Assembly (NCBI GenBank): GCA_020404895.1
Contig: JADBWK010000022.1
Span: 1 to 50,617 of the forward strand
Source of the DNA: Pseudanabaena sp. M085S1SP2A07QC
GTDB taxonomy: Bacteria > Cyanobacteriota > Cyanobacteriia > Pseudanabaenales > Pseudanabaenaceae
Direction of reading: 5' to 3'
DNA length: 50,617 nt
Shown here: piece by piece, positions 18,931-27,161 of the stretch
Position numbering within the stretch: the first letter of the stretch is position 1
How the letters are laid out: every line of letters starts with the position of its first letter
The notes under the pieces: model-generated
The model's input: the letters and a program-made list of their open reading frames with translations, nothing else
The model's database searches: none
Told to the model about the DNA's origin: nothing
Translations under genes and position numbers: made by a program

Positions 18931-19023
18931 GAGATAGATAGGACAATTCAAAGCCCAAAAGATGGCAGAGCTTCGCTCTGCCATCTTTTGGGCTTTATGT
19001 CCTAAGCAAAGCTTACATTGCTA
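18920..19023 (-). mobile_element. MITE family A, copy 2
   Basis: This is a 104-bp copy in reverse orientation to copy 1. It is flanked by TA (18918-18919 and 19024-19025) and has the same terminal repeats and the GATGGCAGAGC palindrome. The inner arm varies slightly (AAGCCC for AAACCC, changed on both sides of the palindrome). It supplies the stop codon of the truncated gene before it. Confidence 0.9.
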
Positions 19024-19148
19024 TAGGAATTTGCTCAGCCATCCTCACCAAACAAGTATTACTCAAACGGAATCGGCATCGACTCAAACAACTCATCAAT
19101 CATAAATTATAATGCTATCCTGAGTCTTTGCTCTTAACTCACAAAGTT

Positions 19149-19400
19149 ATGTTAGCCTCCGAACCCTCCTTAAAAATCGACATTTCCGAAGCCCAAATTC
19201 AACTACTCCACTTACTCGACCTAGCGATCAACCCGTAGCTAGATTAGTATCCATTGCCCCCAAGCGATCGTTATTTGGCAGCGACAAAGACAAAATATTC
19301 ATGTCAAATGACTTTGAATCTCCCTGATCAACGAAAATATCCTACTAAGCAAAGACCACAAAATCCTTGAAAACTACACCCATGCAAGATGGAAGGAATA
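19149..19400 (+). pseudogene. frameshifted small gene of unknown family
   Basis: Protein-like sequence jumps between frames: MLASEPSLKIDISEAQIQLL then HLLDLAINP and a stop; ARLVSIAPKRSLFGSDKDKI then FMSNDFES; then INENILLSKDHKILENYTHA ending in RWKE and a stop. At least two indels separate these. I do not recognise the family. The region 19026-19409 shows nothing else. Confidence 0.4.
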
Positions 19401-19409
19401 GCAGGATGT

Positions 19410-19667
19410 TTATTTAGTGGCACGAGTCTCAAATCTTTCCGCTACATTATATATCTTCCGCTCAATTCGCTTAAACTGAGTAAAGGGAGTATGCCAAGAG
19501 AACCCATTAGGAAGCACAAATCCAAAACCGATAAACGTAGGAACCACAAAAGGATAGTAAAAAGGCTTATCATCCACCTCAGTACCACCCAACTGAATCA
19601 CAAAATTACCACACCAGAAATACAACCCAGCCATTTGAATATCTAGACTGTAAGTAAGCGATCGCAA
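19410..19667 (-). CDS. small hypothetical protein, possibly truncated
   Basis: 85 aa, or 75 from the second Met. It is rich in aromatic residues and Gly/Pro (MAGLYFWCGNFVIQLGGTEV, then DDKPFYYPFVVPTFIGFGFV), which suggests a compact beta-rich or membrane-associated fragment. Its end overlaps no other gene. It lies in a zone of broken genes, so it may itself be a remnant. No function can be given. Confidence 0.35.
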   Translation of the reverse strand: MRSLTYSLDIQMAGLYFWCGNFVIQLGGTEVDDKPFYYPFVVPTFIGFGFVLPNGFSWHTPFTQFKRIERKIYNVAERFETRATK

Positions 19668-19707
19668 TTTGTCCTATATATTCATATATATTCTACGTTT
19701 ATTTGAG

Positions 19708-19740
19708 GTAAAGTTGCAGCGCAAAACGCCGCAACTTTAC
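19708..19740. repeat. hairpin upstream of the Tic22-like gene
   Basis: GTAAAGTTGC (19708-19717) pairs with GCAACTTTAC (19731-19740) across a loop containing an inner GC/GC pair. The rest of 19668-19987 is AT-rich spacer that should hold the promoter of the Tic22-like gene. I see no other gene in it. Confidence 0.5.
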
Positions 19741-19987
19741 TTTACCTCTGGTCTTTAGGAACTATACTTATGATATTCGAGTCTTAAATGGTAACAATAT
19801 ACGCACAAACTAGTCTGAAGCTGCTATAAAAAGGTTGTCTTTTTGCGCGGAATATTGTTAAAGTTGCCAGAAAGTTATTTTCGGACAATTGTTATCTTTG
19901 ACTTTTAACTTTTCAAGGCTCATTCACACCGTTGTGCATCCCAAATCTCAAATAAACCTCATAAATAGTATTGTAGCTAGGAGAAAT

Positions 19988-20800
19988 ATGTCCGTATTCA
20001 AGTCGTTGGTTAGTCTAGCAGCCACCGCAGGTGTCGCAGGGGTGATCGCTGTTAGTCCCATATTTACTCTCAAAGCTGAAGCCCTCACTGAAGCTCAAGT
20101 TTTGGAAAGATTGGGCAGTATTCCCATTTTCACGATTACTGATGATAAAGGCTCACCTCTTCTAGGTGCAGTTCCTCAGCAACCAAATGCTAAGCCCGAT
20201 GATAGCCAGCTTTTGTTTTTCTTCCTTGGTCCCGACGAAGCCCAAATGATGCTCAGTCAAGTCCAAAAGTCAAATCCTGAAGTTGGCAAAAAAGCACAAA
20301 TCATTGTGCGATCGATGAATGATGCCTATAAAGTAATTCGTGAAAACAAAGACAAAAAAGTCGTATTCCAGTTTATCCCCGCTAAGGCAAGTATTGACTC
20401 AGCAAGGACAATCTTGACTTCGCAAGGAGTTGCGGCTGACAAGATCCCTAATGTGCCTGTTTTCTTTGCGATCGGTGGTCAAGCCAATAACCAAGGCTTG
20501 CTGACCATGAGCATTGATCAAAATGGCAAGAAGGAACAAGTTGTGCCTTTCTTCCTTGATAAAACTGACTTGCAAAACTTGCTTGATCGCGCTAGCAAAG
20601 ATCAGCCCGATGTGACTAAGGCAACTAAGATTCAAGTTGCTTCATTGTTCCAAGTTCTAGACTCTATGGTGTCCAAGGATAATAAGCCTAACCCCGAAGT
20701 CGAACGCTTCCAGTTTGTGCCATCACGGTCTTCGTTTGAGTACATTCTCAAGAACACTAAGCAATCTGCTACACCTCAAGTAGCACCAGCTAAGAAATAA
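19988..20800 (+). CDS. Tic22-like periplasmic/thylakoid protein
   Basis: 270 aa. The start at 19988 is set by AGGAG seven bases upstream, and by a typical signal sequence directly after it (KSLVSLAATAGVAGVIAVSP, cut after LKAEA). The mature part has two related alpha/beta modules, each with FFLG-like or PFFLD strands followed by L-Q-hydrophobic helices (DEAQMMLSQVQK; KTDLQNLLDRASK), as in Tic22. In cyanobacteria Tic22 is a soluble periplasm/thylakoid-lumen protein needed for outer-membrane biogenesis. A longer frame to 19889 exists but precedes the ribosome site. A bidirectional hairpin terminator follows. Confidence 0.85.
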   Translation: MSVFKSLVSLAATAGVAGVIAVSPIFTLKAEALTEAQVLERLGSIPIFTITDDKGSPLLGAVPQQPNAKPDDSQLLFFFLGPDEAQMMLSQVQKSNPEVGKKAQIIVRSMNDAYKVIRENKDKKVVFQFIPAKASIDSARTILTSQGVAADKIPNVPVFFAIGGQANNQGLLTMSIDQNGKKEQVVPFFLDKTDLQNLLDRASKDQPDVTKATKIQVASLFQVLDSMVSKDNKPNPEVERFQFVPSRSSFEYILKNTKQSATPQVAPAKK

Positions 20801-20838
20801 AAAAAGGGCGCGGATGCGCCTTTTTTTTATTTCTTAGC
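20789..20838. terminator. bidirectional terminator between tic22-like and DUF3086 genes
   Basis: The palindrome begins inside the last codons: GCTAAGAAATAAAAAAAGGG, CGCGGATGCG, then the complement CCTTTTTTTTATTTCTTAGC. The A-run and T-run on either side make it usable from both directions, between converging genes. Confidence 0.85.
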
Positions 20839-20865
20839 TGGGAGCGCAACGGCGCTCCTATTTTT

Positions 20866-22389
20866 TTACCAGTCCCAATCAGAATCTTGATTATTACGTC
20901 CGCGATTATTGCCGTAGCTAGTATCACGAGGATCGCGATCGCCATAGTTACGACTTGAATAGTCGCGTGAACCATAGTCGCGATTATCCCGTTCTTTGGG
21001 AGCATAATCACGCCCCATATCTCTGGGATTATCTCGTGGTGACTCACGAACGTAATCACGATTATTTTGACTTTCGCGACTGTTATCACGATTCATATCG
21101 CGATTCATATAAGCTGAGGGAGTCGCAGGTTTCGCTTCGGGTGCGCCACCAAAAGCAATTAAAAGTGGGAATCTTAGCAAATCCACAGCGATCAGTTCTT
21201 CAGACTCGTCAATAACAACTAAGGGGATTAATCCTTCTTTGACAAGGCGATCTCCTTTAGTCGCTAAAGGTTCAGGATCTTCAAATAGAGCAATACCCTT
21301 GTCAGAGCCAAAATGCTCTCTGGTCAATCCTAAGCAGTCTTGAAAACCACGCCGCCATTCGCCAAGGCGTTCGGGGGAAGTGGCAAGGACGAGTACCCGC
21401 AATTTTTCACCATAAACAGCTTTTAATATAGAGATTGCTGCCGAAGTGACGAGAATATTTTGTAAGCGTGTTCCCATCGTGCGGATTGCGCCGCGTCCAG
21501 ATTGTTCAAAAAACCACTTAGAAACGCGATCGGCATGGACTTGCTCAAAGGTGCGTCTGAGCTTCCATGCTAGTCCATAGTAATCAGGCAAGGTGCGGTA
21601 ACGCTCTAAAAGTTGATCGACTCTTTGTTTATACTCAGCAAATGTTTGCTCCGATAGGCGTAATGGCTCGGCTGCCTTAACTGGTTGTTTGTCTACTGGA
21701 GCTACAGTTTCGGCAACAGGCTGAGGAGAGGTCGCTGCTACAAGGTTTAGTTTTTCAGCGCTTGCCACTAAGTCTTGTAAGCTACCAACCAGATAGTCTT
21801 TAAAACCTTGAACCCTTATAGCGATGTCTTGAGATATACCTGCGTAGGTGCTAGTCATTTCTTTGTCAAGACGATCTTTTCGCTTCTCAAGAACTGCGAT
21901 CGCAGATTGGAGTTCTTGCTTTTGATATTCCAGCCGAGCGACATCAGCTTGAGCTAACCGAATAATCCCTGCCTGTAAATCGTCTAACTGGTCTTGTAGG
22001 ATTTTAGACTTGATATTTTTAAGGCTCTCTAGCTCTCTCCTAAGCTCAGACTCTTCTTGCTTAAGTTGATTAATGATGGTTAGTATTTCTGAAGCATTGA
22101 AACTATCTTGTGGCTGTGGCTCTGGTTCAGTTTCTGGGATAAATGCCTTAATTTGCAAGCTTTTAGATTCAATGGCATCGCCATTATCTTCAGTCGATAA
22201 CTCGCCTCGATTGTCAAATAGAGATTGCTCTGTGTGGATATTTTCATCTATTGACTCACCAACGACTTCAACGAGCTCATTGTCTGATGTGTTTCCTAAT
22301 GATGCGATCGCTTCAGGGGTTTCTCCTTGGTGAGATTGATCTAAATTTTCTTTTAAATTTTCTTCTACAGGCAATTGATCGGACTCCAT
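20866..22389 (-). CDS. DUF3086 domain protein with Arg/Asp-rich tail
   Basis: 507 aa. An acidic, disordered N-terminus (1-115) is followed by a coiled coil (about 115-210, ELRRELESLKNIKSKILQDQ and on) and then the DUF3086 globular part (about 255-425, with YYGLAWKLRRTFEQVHADRV and IRTMGTRLQNILVTSAAISI). The last 75 or so residues are an NRD/SRD/YGSRD-rich low-complexity tail ending SDWDW. The family is found in cyanobacteria and its function is unknown. RD-rich tails often bind RNA or phase-separate, which is inference here. It stands alone, and the upstream spacer 22390-22616 contains a hairpin. Confidence 0.85.
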   Translation of the reverse strand: MESDQLPVEENLKENLDQSHQGETPEAIASLGNTSDNELVEVVGESIDENIHTEQSLFDNRGELSTEDNGDAIESKSLQIKAFIPETEPEPQPQDSFNASEILTIINQLKQEESELRRELESLKNIKSKILQDQLDDLQAGIIRLAQADVARLEYQKQELQSAIAVLEKRKDRLDKEMTSTYAGISQDIAIRVQGFKDYLVGSLQDLVASAEKLNLVAATSPQPVAETVAPVDKQPVKAAEPLRLSEQTFAEYKQRVDQLLERYRTLPDYYGLAWKLRRTFEQVHADRVSKWFFEQSGRGAIRTMGTRLQNILVTSAAISILKAVYGEKLRVLVLATSPERLGEWRRGFQDCLGLTREHFGSDKGIALFEDPEPLATKGDRLVKEGLIPLVVIDESEELIAVDLLRFPLLIAFGGAPEAKPATPSAYMNRDMNRDNSRESQNNRDYVRESPRDNPRDMGRDYAPKERDNRDYGSRDYSSRNYGDRDPRDTSYGNNRGRNNQDSDWDW

Positions 22390-22463
22390 AAAGTTCTCAT
22401 CGCATCGGACTTTCCTATTTTATACCAATTTCTAATGAAGAATTTTACCAACCTACATTCAGT

Positions 22464-22530
22464 CAGTAATTCTCATTATAAAAATCATTTTTTTGAAAGT
22501 CCACCGTAGTTAGGCTTTCAAAAAAACGAT
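22464..22530. repeat. short repeat motif plus hairpin in the spacer
   Basis: CAGTAATTCTCATT (22464-22477) recurs at 28797, 33205, 33591 (inverted) and 43936. Directly after it, AATCATTTTTTTGAAAG pairs with CTTTCAAAAAAACGATT (one mismatch). The remaining spacer to 22616 shows nothing else. Confidence 0.5.
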
Positions 22531-22616
22531 TTTGTCATTTCTAGCGCCTTTGGTTCTCAAAACACCAAAATTGGTTGCATATGGTTGCTTAGCATTCTCA
22601 ATTGTCTTGAAGGAAG

Positions 22617-23801
22617 CTATGCTCCACTATTGGGACGAATCAAAACGATAGGAGTCTGTTCAGCAGCATTCCCCGCAGGATTCATTAACAAAGCTTGATT
22701 GAGAAGTTTCTCTGATACACCTGAAGTCGAGGCTAACACCTTCACACGTCGCAAATCGTTTACATCTACAATCGCTGCTTCTAGTCCAGTCCCTGCCTTG
22801 ATTTCATCAACTACCGTCTGAGGATTTTTTGGTCCTAGAACAATAAATTGGTCATAGGGAGGCAAAGTCCCTGTCACATCATCAATCAGTCTTGCTTGAT
22901 CACCAGCCAGCATATAAAACACCCCTGGCACTCGCAAAAATGCTTTGGCTAAAGCACCGACAATAAAGGCAAAAGCAACTCGCCACGCACCCGACTCATT
23001 AATCAATGATTGTAAACCGCAAGCAGTGGCGAGACTAGAAGTGCTTTTAAAATAATAACAAAGACGCTTAGCTAACCACTTAGGCTTAATGTCACTGGGG
23101 TGATAAAAATTGCCTTGCATAATCGCGATCGGAGTCTCAGCGATCGTGACGACATCACCTGCTTGAGCATGACTCATCACATAGCGCTGCATCACTTCAA
23201 CTGGATTATCTCCTGCTGACAAAATATGTGTGCGGATGGGTAATACATCTGCATCAGGGGTGGGTCGCCAACGTTCCCTTTGGTTGGCATCAGGAAACTG
23301 TAAGGGAATAATGCAATGTTTGACTTTTTCTTCGCGTCCTGCTGGCCCGTAGATAGTGTAATGAACTCGTACCCATACAGTCTTCAGTTCTTCTAAGTTT
23401 TTGCCACTTAGGTCAACCTGAATCTCAACACCTGTACTGTGATTGGGAGTAACAATATATGACTCCCAATAGTTATCGTTACGACTAGCAGAATTTGGAT
23501 GACGCGATCGCAACTCAACTTTGCTATTGATGCCCTTAAGGCTATCGCTAGACAGCATCGAAATCACAGGATTTACTTCGACTAGAAATACATCCAAATT
23601 TCGAGTTTTGTTGGTTGCTGTGAGCAATAACTCAATGCGATATTGTTCTGGCTCGTAGGTCAAAAATTGCCACAGCCCACTATCAAACTCTAGTAAGTTG
23701 CCTTGGCGAGTCTTGTATTGCCACTCAAACAATAACCACAGAAGCAAAACTAAACCTAACAAAACTGCGATCGCAATACTCACACCAATCAAAATATTCA
23801 T
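22617..23801 (-). CDS. membrane-anchored F420-0:gamma-glutamyl ligase-like protein
   Basis: 394 aa. One N-terminal transmembrane helix (about 3-26) is followed by a beta-rich domain and then the CofE/F420-ligase-type domain (from about 195), with the conserved start VLPIRTHILSAGDN, a GDVVTIAETPIAIMQG segment, and late VLGPKNPQTVVDEIKAGTGL and IVDVNDLRRV. In archaea CofE adds glutamate to coenzyme F420. Cyanobacteria keep this family without a visible F420 pathway nearby, so the substrate is unknown. It lies 112 bp downstream of trpA on the same strand, with a hairpin between. Confidence 0.75.
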   Translation of the reverse strand: MNILIGVSIAIAVLLGLVLLLWLLFEWQYKTRQGNLLEFDSGLWQFLTYEPEQYRIELLLTATNKTRNLDVFLVEVNPVISMLSSDSLKGINSKVELRSRHPNSASRNDNYWESYIVTPNHSTGVEIQVDLSGKNLEELKTVWVRVHYTIYGPAGREEKVKHCIIPLQFPDANQRERWRPTPDADVLPIRTHILSAGDNPVEVMQRYVMSHAQAGDVVTIAETPIAIMQGNFYHPSDIKPKWLAKRLCYYFKSTSSLATACGLQSLINESGAWRVAFAFIVGALAKAFLRVPGVFYMLAGDQARLIDDVTGTLPPYDQFIVLGPKNPQTVVDEIKAGTGLEAAIVDVNDLRRVKVLASTSGVSEKLLNQALLMNPAGNAAEQTPIVLIRPNSGA

Positions 23802-23853
23802 AAGCCTTAAATACCTACTTTCTAATCTTTAAGCCCTTTAAGCCCTAAATGTA

Positions 23854-23908
23854 ATGACCAATTTTTTTGTGGCGCTGCTTTGCAACCCTTTACAAAAAAT
23901 TGGTCGCC
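23854..23908. repeat. hairpin between trpA and the F420-ligase-like gene
   Basis: GACCAATTTTTTTGT and its complement ACAAAAAATTGGTC flank a 25-nt loop (GGCGCTGCTTTGCAACCC...). It lies directly after the trpA stop and may end its transcript. Confidence 0.5.
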
Positions 23909-23913
23909 AACCC

Positions 23914-24708
23914 CTAATCCCTACTAATAGATTGCTTGAGAGTTTTGCAAAGTTCAGCGATCGCATGTAAGCCACCATCAGGTTCAGCAAGCTTTCTGAC
24001 CATCGCACTGCCAACGATCGCGCCATCCGCGTTCCAGTCGATGACCTGCTTGGCATGTTCAGGCTGCGATATGCCAAAGCCAACGGCGATCGGTTTGTCT
24101 GTAATGACCCTCAGTTGCTCGATCATCGTTTTTACTCCCTTAGCAACTTCGGTGCGCACGCCTGTAACACCCGTAGCACTAACTACATATATAAAGCCTT
24201 GTGACTTCTCTGCGATCGCTGCTACGCGCTCAGGTGGGCTAGTAGGAGCTATCAACAAAATCACTTCAATACCAGCTTTTTCAGCAGGTTCTAGCAAAAC
24301 ATGAGATTCTTCTAAGGGTAAATCGGGAACAACTAAACCGCGAACCCCTGCTTCATAGATTGTTTGCAAAAACTTGGCTACACCCATATTCAAAATTGGG
24401 TTGTAGTAAGTGAATAAAATAATAGGCGATCGCAGCTCTGGAGCAACGTTTCGCACAACATCTAAAACTTTTTCCAGCGTTGTCCCATTTCGCAATGCTC
24501 TTGTTGCCGCAGCTTGGATTACAGGTCCATCTGCCAATGGATCTGAGTAAGGAACCCCAAGCTCTATCATGTCCGCACCGTTTTGATCTAAGACCCACAA
24601 AGCTTTTGCAGTTGTCTCTAGGTTAGGATCGCCAGCCGTAATAAATGGAATTAGCGCGGCTTGCCCTTTAGCTCGCAGTTCTTCAAATCGAGCGGAAACG
24701 GATATCAT
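23914..24708 (-). CDS. trpA: tryptophan synthase alpha subunit
   Basis: 264 aa, the normal length of a TIM-barrel TrpA. It splits indole-3-glycerol phosphate into indole and glyceraldehyde-3-phosphate for the beta subunit. The signature [17 protein letters not shown] carries the catalytic Glu and Asp. The loop [11 protein letters not shown] and the phosphate-binding GFGIS/GAIVGSA segments are in place. It is monocistronic here: trpB is not in the window, and the next gene upstream is a small unrelated one 150 bp away. It starts at the only suitable ATG. Confidence 0.97.
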   Translation of the reverse strand: MISVSARFEELRAKGQAALIPFITAGDPNLETTAKALWVLDQNGADMIELGVPYSDPLADGPVIQAAATRALRNGTTLEKVLDVVRNVAPELRSPIILFTYYNPILNMGVAKFLQTIYEAGVRGLVVPDLPLEESHVLLEPAEKAGIEVILLIAPTSPPERVAAIAEKSQGFIYVVSATGVTGVRTEVAKGVKTMIEQLRVITDKPIAVGFGISQPEHAKQVIDWNADGAIVGSAMVRKLAEPDGGLHAIAELCKTLKQSISRD

Positions 24709-24825
24709 GACGTAAAATTTCCCACAAAGTGTAGTCCCGTATTATAGTAACGCCTCATGGCTACTTGTTACTGATCCCTGCTAAAGGCGCAAAAAACCGA
24801 TTTTTACGAAGTCAAAGGCGGGGCA

Positions 24826-24879
24826 ACCCACAATAAATTCAAGTCATACCCTAGTGCTGACTTGAATTTATTGTGGGGT
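24826..24879. terminator. hairpin at the end of the small minus-strand gene
   Basis: ACCCACAATAAATTCAAGTC and its complement GACTTGAATTTATTGTGGGG enclose an 11-nt loop. The right arm contains the last two codons and stop of the 24868 gene. With no U-tract it may act as an mRNA 3'-end stabiliser rather than a strict terminator. Confidence 0.5.
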
Positions 24880-25056
24880 ACATTTTCCAGCGCGAATTAG
24901 TCCGACTCGTTTGGCGATCGCTTCACTCTGAGAGGCAAAAGCACCCCAAGTTTCCACAGAATCCAGAATTTCGTCGTTGCGATCGCTTTTAATGAACCAT
25001 TGCTCTGAATCTGTGCGATCACCGAGACCTTTTGAGTTGTCAATTTGAGCTGACAT
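24868..25056 (-). CDS. small conserved cyanobacterial-type protein
   Basis: 62 aa from the ATG at 25056. A GTG four codons earlier is a weaker start. The sequence EQWFIKSDRNDEIL...AIAKRVGLIRAGKCTPQ has the pattern of small cyanobacterial proteins in which an SxxEAIAxRxGLIRAGKCxPQ helix-loop closes the chain. It is soluble and acidic to neutral. The function is unknown, and its neighbours give no clue. Confidence 0.65.
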   Translation of the reverse strand: MSAQIDNSKGLGDRTDSEQWFIKSDRNDEILDSVETWGAFASQSEAIAKRVGLIRAGKCTPQ

Positions 25057-25241
25057 AGGATTTATCACAGTACTAAATTACATAAATACTAAAGTTTACC
25101 GAAGACGAACTCTATTATTTATGTAATTTAACAGGTTGCATCGCGTCCCTAAACGTAGTAAAAGAAAACATAGATTTGTTAAGCTTTTGTAATATATTGC
25201 AGACCACTTAAGAAATACTAATTAACTACAAATATTAAAAA

Positions 25242-25826
25242 ATGGCGTTAACTACGGCGCAAGTCTTTGGAGAATTTACAGAAAATTTTTCTGAAAGAAG
25301 CGAATTTTTGGTTCTAGGCTTCTCTCCATCATCTTTACCAATCCAACTACGTTGGAGAACAAACGGACTTTCTGCTGATTTTCTGGGAGATTATGTCAAG
25401 AACTTTTTCCCGGGAGATACTCGTGCTGCTTTAAACAAACAAACTGAAGTCCGTCATGCAGTTAGCTTTGTCGCTAATGAATTGCTTGAGAACGCTATGA
25501 AATATAGCGATAAAGGTGCTGGTCAGCCAGTCAACCTAGAATTACACCTCTTTAGCGATCACCTAATATTTGTATCAAAAAATAGTGTTCACCAAGATGC
25601 GATCGCAGATTTTCAGACCTATTTGCAGCAAATTACTACTAGTGATATTGGTGAAATGTACATAAACCAAGTCGAGAAAAGTTCTGACAATGATGAATCT
25701 AAAAGTTCTGGGCTTGGCTATTTGACGATGATCATGGACTATGATGCGGTTCTAGGATGGAAGCTTGAACAGATTTCTAATACGCCAGCCATAATAGTTA
25801 CAACAATGGTGCAGTTGCCCCTGTAG
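25242..25826 (+). CDS. HATPase-like regulatory protein (SiaB/DUF6272-like)
   Basis: 194 aa. It has the GHKL N-box (SFVANELLENAMKYS), with the Glu and Asn that coordinate ATP/Mg, and then a short C-terminal ATP-lid region (SGLGYLTMIMDYD). It has neither the histidine-kinase phospho-acceptor His nor a transmembrane region, as in serine kinase-like anti-sigma/partner-switch proteins. A STAS-domain gene follows 87 bp downstream on the same strand, the usual substrate of such kinases. I infer a partner-switching pair, with target unknown. Confidence 0.75.
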   Translation: MALTTAQVFGEFTENFSERSEFLVLGFSPSSLPIQLRWRTNGLSADFLGDYVKNFFPGDTRAALNKQTEVRHAVSFVANELLENAMKYSDKGAGQPVNLELHLFSDHLIFVSKNSVHQDAIADFQTYLQQITTSDIGEMYINQVEKSSDNDESKSSGLGYLTMIMDYDAVLGWKLEQISNTPAIIVTTMVQLPL

Positions 25827-25913
25827 CCGAATATTCCACTAAATTATTAGGTTAATCCCTAGTGAAGTTGTTAAAAAATATGAATCAAATTTTTTGCCAG
25901 GAGAATTTAAATA

Positions 25914-26258
25914 ATGGAAGTTAAAGGAGATGACTATCGTGTCTGGTATGAACAATCAGATACAGTTATCTATTGCCAAGGATCTTTACGTTTAGCAGGG
26001 ACAGAAGAATATGCTCCAATTGTGCAAGTTTTAGAAAATGTAATTGCGCAAAACCCTAGACAGATCAGCTTAAATCTTTGCCAGTTAGAGTTTTTAAATA
26101 GTTCAGGTATTAATGTCCTATCTAAATTCGTGATCAAAGTTCGTCAAAAAGAAACAATTAAGATCACGGTGCAAGGCTCTGAAAGTATACCTTGGCAGGG
26201 GAAATCCTTGAAAAACTTGCAAAGACTAATGCCTGCGATTAAGTTGGAATGGGTTTAA
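25914..26258 (+). CDS. STAS-domain protein (anti-sigma antagonist-like)
   Basis: 114 aa, one STAS-like domain. The conserved strand-loop-helix LNLCQLEFLNSSGINVLSKF has Ser-Ser at the usual phosphorylation position (D/N-S-S/T-G). The preceding gene encodes a HATPase-like kinase, so the Ser is a likely phosphorylation switch. AGGAG lies just before the ATG (GCCAGGAGAATTTAAATAATG). A strong bidirectional terminator follows. Confidence 0.8.
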   Translation: MEVKGDDYRVWYEQSDTVIYCQGSLRLAGTEEYAPIVQVLENVIAQNPRQISLNLCQLEFLNSSGINVLSKFVIKVRQKETIKITVQGSESIPWQGKSLKNLQRLMPAIKLEWV

Positions 26259-26260
26259 CC

Positions 26261-26313
26261 AAAAGCAAAAAGACCAAGCGCCCGCTACGCGGGTGCTTGG
26301 TCTTTTTGCTTTT
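26261..26313. terminator. bidirectional terminator
   Basis: AAAAGCAAAAAGACCAAGC pairs with GCTTGGTCTTTTTGCTTTT around an inner CCGC-TAC-GCGG stem. It lies between the converging STAS gene and the 26318 gene. Confidence 0.85.
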
Positions 26314-26317
26314 TAGA

Positions 26318-26818
26318 TTAAGAAGCGATAGCTGTAAGTTTAATAATAGTTTCTTTGCGAATAGTCTCTAAAAGATTTTGGATTAAGTCTGGTGAAATAT
26401 GACCAGTATCAACCTCGCGACCTGAAACCTGCGACAAAAATTTCAAAATCTGTTTTGGCAAAATCAATGTTAGTCCATTTTTAAGATGCAGTTCTAGTTT
26501 ACAAGCTCCTGTAACTACAGGGTAAATACTGTATTGATTTAATCCATTGATAAACTGTCCGCCAGCATCGAAATAGCTCAATTGTAAATATCGATAGCTA
26601 GGGGTTTGACTACCATAACCATATAGTTCTTGTTTGATGAACGTAGAAAGCTCAATAGCGTTATTAGTATCTGCAAATGCCAAACACTTCTCTAATGCAT
26701 GGGTTAGTGGCAACTTATTGATCGCTTCTTCCAATTCTAGACGCGATTCTAAGGCGGCTAAAATATTGTCTAAACTAAAGGGAATGCGAGCTTCGGAAAC
26801 TGACATGATGATATGCAT
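26318..26818 (-). CDS. hypothetical protein, weakly AbiTii-like
   Basis: 166 aa. The helical N-terminus (ALEKCLAFADTNNAIELSTF, then IKQELYGYG) followed by PSYRYLQLSYF resembles the N-terminal part of AbiTii-type proteins (helix, ELxGY, YR). The match is by eye and weak. There is no transmembrane segment. The start at 26818 is supported by AAGGA 11 bases upstream. A second ATG, at 26806, would remove four residues. It is a single gene bordered by a terminator and a palindrome. Confidence 0.5.
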   Translation of the reverse strand: MHIIMSVSEARIPFSLDNILAALESRLELEEAINKLPLTHALEKCLAFADTNNAIELSTFIKQELYGYGSQTPSYRYLQLSYFDAGGQFINGLNQYSIYPVVTGACKLELHLKNGLTLILPKQILKFLSQVSGREVDTGHISPDLIQNLLETIRKETIIKLTAIAS

Positions 26819-26833
26819 TGATAAAGCTATCCT

Positions 26834-26936
26834 TAGGAATGAAAATTAATTAACTTGTGCAATTAAAACCAAAATTTGTTGGGGCGGGCGAAGCCCGCCC
26901 CAATAAATTTTGGTTTTAATTAATTTTCATTCCTTA
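26834..26936. repeat. nested palindromic element upstream of the 26318 gene
   Basis: The outer arms GGAATGAAAATTAATTAA and TTAATTAATTTTCATTCC enclose AAAACCAAAATTT and AAATTTTGGTTTT, which enclose a GGGGCGGGC-GAA-GCCCGCCCC stem. The layered symmetry over about 100 bp resembles the MITEs in this window. The outer right arm ends CATTCCTTAG, matching CTTAGGAATG on the left. Confidence 0.6.
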
Positions 26937-27043
26937 GTAAAACTAAGATATAAAACTCAGAAAGTAAAGACAAATGCTGGGCTTTACGGAATTTCTCATT
27001 TTAAAGAATGATTTTGATAAAAGTTTGCCGACGACGGGCATTA

Positions 27044-27106
27044 ATCAAAACGGATTTGAGGGATTTCAGAACCTACGGTTCTGAAATCCCTCAAATCCGT
27101 TTTGAT
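27044..27106. repeat. perfect 30-bp hairpin upstream of the COG0523 gene
   Basis: Bases 27044-27073 and 27077-27106 are exact complements with a 3-nt loop (TAC), starting ATCAAAACGGATTTGAGG. It sits 55 bp before the start of the next gene, so it is not that gene's terminator. It may be a mobile hairpin, or the 3' end of an unseen transcript. Confidence 0.6.
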
Positions 27107-27130
27107 GAGCTATGTGATGATCAGCTAAAA

Positions 27131-27148
27131 TGATAATCAAAGTTATTC
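27131..27148 (+). promoter_or_regulatory. candidate Zur/Fur-type box
   Basis: TGATAATCAAAGTTATTC is an imperfect inverted repeat of the TGATAAT...ATTATCA kind bound by Fur-family regulators. It sits about 14 bp before the start of a zinc-type COG0523 GTPase gene, the sort of gene Zur represses. The match is loose. Confidence 0.3.
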
Positions 27149-27161
27149 TTGCCTAAAGTCC

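Noticed and set aside
19889-19987. Longer Tic22-like frame
   Set aside because: The signal peptide and an AGGAG site mark the start at 19988.
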